Source: Afifella aestuarii (GTDB lineage: Bacteria; Pseudomonadota; Alphaproteobacteria; Rhizobiales; Afifellaceae). Taken from it: a stretch of DNA of 64,000 nt. A model generated the notes under the pieces. The model was not told the DNA's origin, made no database searches, and worked only from the letters and a program-made list of their open reading frames with translations. The stretch spans positions 1 through 64,000 of the forward strand of contig NZ_SAUF01000005.1 in assembly GCF_004023665.1 (NCBI RefSeq), written 5' to 3'. Both the position numbers and the translations under genes were made by a program. This document shows, piece after piece, positions 61,759 through 64,000 of the stretch; within the stretch, counting starts at the first letter, position 1, and the number at the start of each line of letters is the position of its first letter.

Positions 61759-62577
61759 CTATTGAATTGATCCGATGAACTTTTGCAGACGCTCAGATTT
61801 TGGATTGTCGAAGATGGCTTCTGGCGGGCCTTCTTCTTCGATCTCGCCGTCCGCAAGAAAGATGATGTGACTGGCCACCTCACGGGCGAAGCTCATCTCG
61901 TGGGTGACGAGGACCATCGTGCGGCGCTCATGCGCGAGGTCGCGAATGACGGACAGGACTTCGCCGACGAGCTCCGGATCGAGCGCCGAGGTCGGTTCGT
62001 CGAAAAGCATCACCTCCGGCTGAATGGCGAGCGCGCGTGCGATCGCGGCACGCTGCTGCTGACCACCGGAGAGAAAGGCCGGGTAGACGTCTTCCTTGTC
62101 GCTGAGACCGACGCGATCGAGGAGAGTTCGGGCTCGCTCCACGGCTTCGCCTCTGGGGACGCCGAGAACGTGGACAGGCACTTCGATGACGTTGCCGAGA
62201 AGCGTCATGTGCTGCCAGAGATTGAAGCTCTGGAAGACCATGGCGAGACGCGTACGGATTCGCTGCACCTGGCGCCGGTCGGCGGGCATGAGGCCGCCAT
62301 CGCCGTTGCTCTTCATGGCGATGGTTTCGCCGTGCACGCTGACGCTGCCTGCAGTCGGGTGCTCCAGCATGTTGATGCAGCGAAGAAGCGTCGATTTTCC
62401 CGATCCCGAGCCGCCGATGATGGCGATCACGTCGCCTTCGTGGGCCGTGAACGAAATCCCCTTCAGAACTTCGAGGCTGCCGAAGGATTTGTGCAGGTTT
62501 TCGACGCGGACGACTTCAGCACGCTCCGCGGATGGCGCTGCTGTCGTGCCCGATGCTGGCACGGCTTCCTGGATCAC
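61759..62577 (-). CDS. Polar amino acid ABC transporter ATP-binding protein (HisP-like)
   Basis: This 272-residue ATPase has Walker A GGSGSGKST, Q-loop VFQSFNLWQHMT, signature FLSGGQQQRAAIARAL, Walker B VMLFDEPTSALDPE and the His in LVTHEMSFA. It powers the amino acid importer. I prefer GTG 62577, which has GGGGGAC upstream, over a TTG at 62592. It is the first gene of a six-gene operon facing away from the tetR gene. Confidence 0.92.
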   Translation of the reverse strand: MIQEAVPASGTTAAPSAERAEVVRVENLHKSFGSLEVLKGISFTAHEGDVIAIIGGSGSGKSTLLRCINMLEHPTAGSVSVHGETIAMKSNGDGGLMPADRRQVQRIRTRLAMVFQSFNLWQHMTLLGNVIEVPVHVLGVPRGEAVERARTLLDRVGLSDKEDVYPAFLSGGQQQRAAIARALAIQPEVMLFDEPTSALDPELVGEVLSVIRDLAHERRTMVLVTHEMSFAREVASHIIFLADGEIEEEGPPEAIFDNPKSERLQKFIGSIQ

Positions 62578-62943
62578 TGGCCTGTCCCCCAAACCGCATT
62601 CGAAGCGGGGATCAGATCTTCAAACCGGGGCGGCGTCAAACGCCGAAACCGCCGCGAGGCTCGTATGAGCACGTTCGAGAAGCCAGTGATTGGTCCATTC
62701 CTTTCATGAGAGATCGGAGTGTGTCCAGGCCGAAGCCGAGGGCCGAATTGATACACTTGCGCGATAGTTATGCAAGTGCATAAATGCGCTCATGGCCAAA
62801 CGGGCGGCGGCGGATTCGCCGAAATCGACATGTATCGGACGGATAAAATTGCGCTCTTCACCCAGGGTGGGACGGCTCGCGACGGCGATAACGTGCCCGC
62901 CGGTGGCGAGGTCTCGGGGCCTTCCGGCAAACAGTCGGGCCCC
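62578..62943. other. 366-bp divergent promoter region
   Basis: No clear gene is seen here, though a frame in the tetR reading frame is open from 62770. It should hold the promoters of the amino acid importer operon (minus) and of tetR (plus). A strong inverted repeat is listed separately. Confidence 0.5.
62751..62781. promoter_or_regulatory. Probable TetR operator in the divergent promoter region
   Basis: ATACACTTGC-11 bp-GCAAGTGCAT: arms match in 9 of 10 positions. The repeat sits between the importer operon and the tetR gene, a usual place for an operator acting on both. Confidence 0.5.
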
Positions 62944-63573
62944 ATGACCCGGCGAAGCTTCAGGCGTGGGACGCAGGACGAGCGGCGCCATGCCTTGATC
63001 CAGGCGACGCTCGATCTCATCGCGGAAAAGGGCCTCAAGGGGATCACCGTGCGCGAGGTCGCAGCCCGCGCCGGCGTCACCAATGGCCTCATCCGGCATT
63101 ATTTCTCCGGCAAGACCCAGCTGATCGAAGCGGCCTATCAATCCGTCATGGAGGGCATGACGGACGCCGCAAAAGCCGCGGTCGCCGACACCGAGGGCGA
63201 CGCGAAAAGCCGGCTGCGCCACTTCATTGCCGCCAATTTGACGCCCCCGGTCGCCGATCCGCGCGCCTTGTCGCTCTGGGCCACGTTCATCAGCCTCATC
63301 CATGTCGATCCCGCCATGGCGGCAATTCACCGGGCCGGCTATCTGCAGTTTCGCCGCGAGCTGGAGGACCTCATTGCCTCCTTGTTCGCCGAAATCGGGC
63401 GCGAAGCGGAGACTGCGCAGCGCGTGCGCCTCGCGATCCAGATCAATGCCGTCATCGATGGACTTTGGGTCGAGCGCTGCCTGGCGGAAGACATGTTCGC
63501 CGAGGACGAATTGGTCGCTGCCGGTGTCGAAGCCGTCGAGGCGCTCCTCGGTCTCAGTCTCGCTCAGTCATGA
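62944..63573 (+). CDS. TetR-family regulator (BetI-like)
   Basis: This 209-residue protein has an N-terminal helix-turn-helix: RRHALIQATLDLIAEKGLKG, then ITVREVAARAGVTNGLIRHYF. The C-terminal part (SLWATFISLIHVDPAMAAIHRAGY) is of the BetI-like type. I start at ATG 62944 just before the conserved part, though the frame is open further upstream. It lies between the importer operon and an aminotransferase gene and probably controls one or both in response to the imported compound or a product. Confidence 0.85.
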   Translation: MTRRSFRRGTQDERRHALIQATLDLIAEKGLKGITVREVAARAGVTNGLIRHYFSGKTQLIEAAYQSVMEGMTDAAKAAVADTEGDAKSRLRHFIAANLTPPVADPRALSLWATFISLIHVDPAMAAIHRAGYLQFRRELEDLIASLFAEIGREAETAQRVRLAIQINAVIDGLWVERCLAEDMFAEDELVAAGVEAVEALLGLSLAQS

Positions 63574-63618
63574 CTCCAGCAAGCCAGCCATAACGCCAAA
63601 CAAGAAGGTAGAAACGAC

Positions 63619-64000
63619 ATGCGCTACGCCTCCATCACGGAGCGGCTCGCCGATCTCGGCTCGGGCAAATGGGCCGTCCACTTCCGCGCCCGGGCCATGG
63701 CGGCAGAAGGTGCCGAGGTTTTGGAGTTGACGATCGGAGAGCCTGACATCCCGCCGGAGAAGGAGCTCTTGGACGAATGCAGCCGCGCCATGCATGCCGG
63801 CCGCACGCGCTATTCGGCCGGGCGTGGCGATCCGGCGCTTCTCGACGTCCTGGCAGAGAAATACACAAGAAGGTCCGGGCGTACGGTCACGCCGGAAAAT
63901 GTTCTGTGCTTTCCGGGCACCCAGACGGCGCTCTTCGCGGTGATGACTGGGCTCGTCGAAACAGGCGACGAGGTCCTTGTCGCCGATCCGCTCTACGCGA
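63619..64000 (+). CDS. Class I/II PLP-dependent aminotransferase (5' part)
   Basis: The first 127 codons of an aminotransferase are visible; the gene runs off the window. ELTIGEPDIPPEKELLDECS, RYSAGRGDPALLDVLAEKY and CFPGTQTALFAVMTGLVETG are typical of the AspC-like fold-type I family, where the last segment helps bind the PLP phosphate. It starts 45 bp after tetR on the same strand. With the amino acid importer, M20 hydrolase and aldehyde dehydrogenase it suggests a catabolic route for an amino or N-acyl amino compound. Confidence 0.9.
   Translation, partial: MRYASITERLADLGSGKWAVHFRARAMAAEGAEVLELTIGEPDIPPEKELLDECSRAMHAGRTRYSAGRGDPALLDVLAEKYTRRSGRTVTPENVLCFPGTQTALFAVMTGLVETGDEVLVADPLYA

Noticed and set aside
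1-64000. CRISPR arrays, tRNA or rRNA genes, transposase genes
   Set aside because: No regularly spaced repeats, no cloverleaf or rRNA sequence and no transposase-like protein were recognised on either strand.

Overview
The window is high-GC, gene-dense DNA from an alphaproteobacterium, most likely of the order Hyphomicrobiales (Rhizobiales). This is inferred from a sulfolipid sqdB-sqdD-sqdC set, a DUF3422 protein, an aerobic-pathway cobF, an MntR-type regulator, a bcsA-bcsB-bcsZ cellulose cluster and many ATGA-coupled operons. I cannot place it at genus level from sequence alone. I saw no rRNA, tRNA, CRISPR array or insertion sequence.

Region 1 (1-7100) is a type VI secretion (T6SS) effector island downstream of a VgrG. 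It holds a DUF2169 adaptor broken by one in-frame amber stop, a PAAR-like DUF4150 protein, a VRR-NUC nuclease toxin that lies in the same frame as the PAAR but behind an ochre stop, and a DUF3396 (TsiV-type) immunity gene. These are followed by a mosaic of duplicated pieces of the same cassette, a propeller-like protein, a frameshifted chimeric immunity gene and a frameshifted second PAAR relic. Nearly all gene damage in the window is concentrated here, so this looks like a recombining and decaying effector/immunity locus. A GIY-YIG nuclease gene borders it.

Region 2 (7900-17400) holds a vdcB-vdcC-vdcD hydroxyarylic acid decarboxylase operon divergent from its probable MarR regulator, with two palindromic operators between them. 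It continues with a DEAD-box RNA helicase, a low-molecular-weight phosphatase plus kinase pair, and a lipid module (DUF3429, a CDP-alcohol phosphatidyltransferase with a variant motif, a PlsC-type acyltransferase and a CdsA-like cytidylyltransferase).

Region 3 (17400-25700) has tenA, a TAXI-type TRAP transporter, and molybdate uptake and control: modE-modA-modB-modC on the minus strand and mop-trmO on the plus strand around a probable Mo-box.

Region 4 (25800-40900) has an mntR-like regulator, sqdBDC, DUF3422, a DoxX/DUF4405 pair, a sugar or polyol cassette (FGGY kinase, SDR and an ABC importer), an ArsR/permease/thioredoxin operon with arsC, and a probable copper-related pair of a small Cys-rich protein and DUF411.

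Region 5 (40900-55300) has a minus-strand cellulose operon (bcsA-bcsB-bcsZ and a short TPR protein in the BcsC position), cobF, a Fe3+/polyamine-type ABC importer and a divergently placed multi-pass transporter. Region 6 (55500-64000) has an NADH-dehydrogenase-subunit-like epimerase. It ends in a six-gene minus-strand operon (amino acid ABC importer, M20 amidohydrolase, aldehyde dehydrogenase) divergent from a TetR regulator and an aminotransferase cut by the window end. Several importer operons carry a stem-loop just after the binding-protein gene, which would favour high receptor expression.
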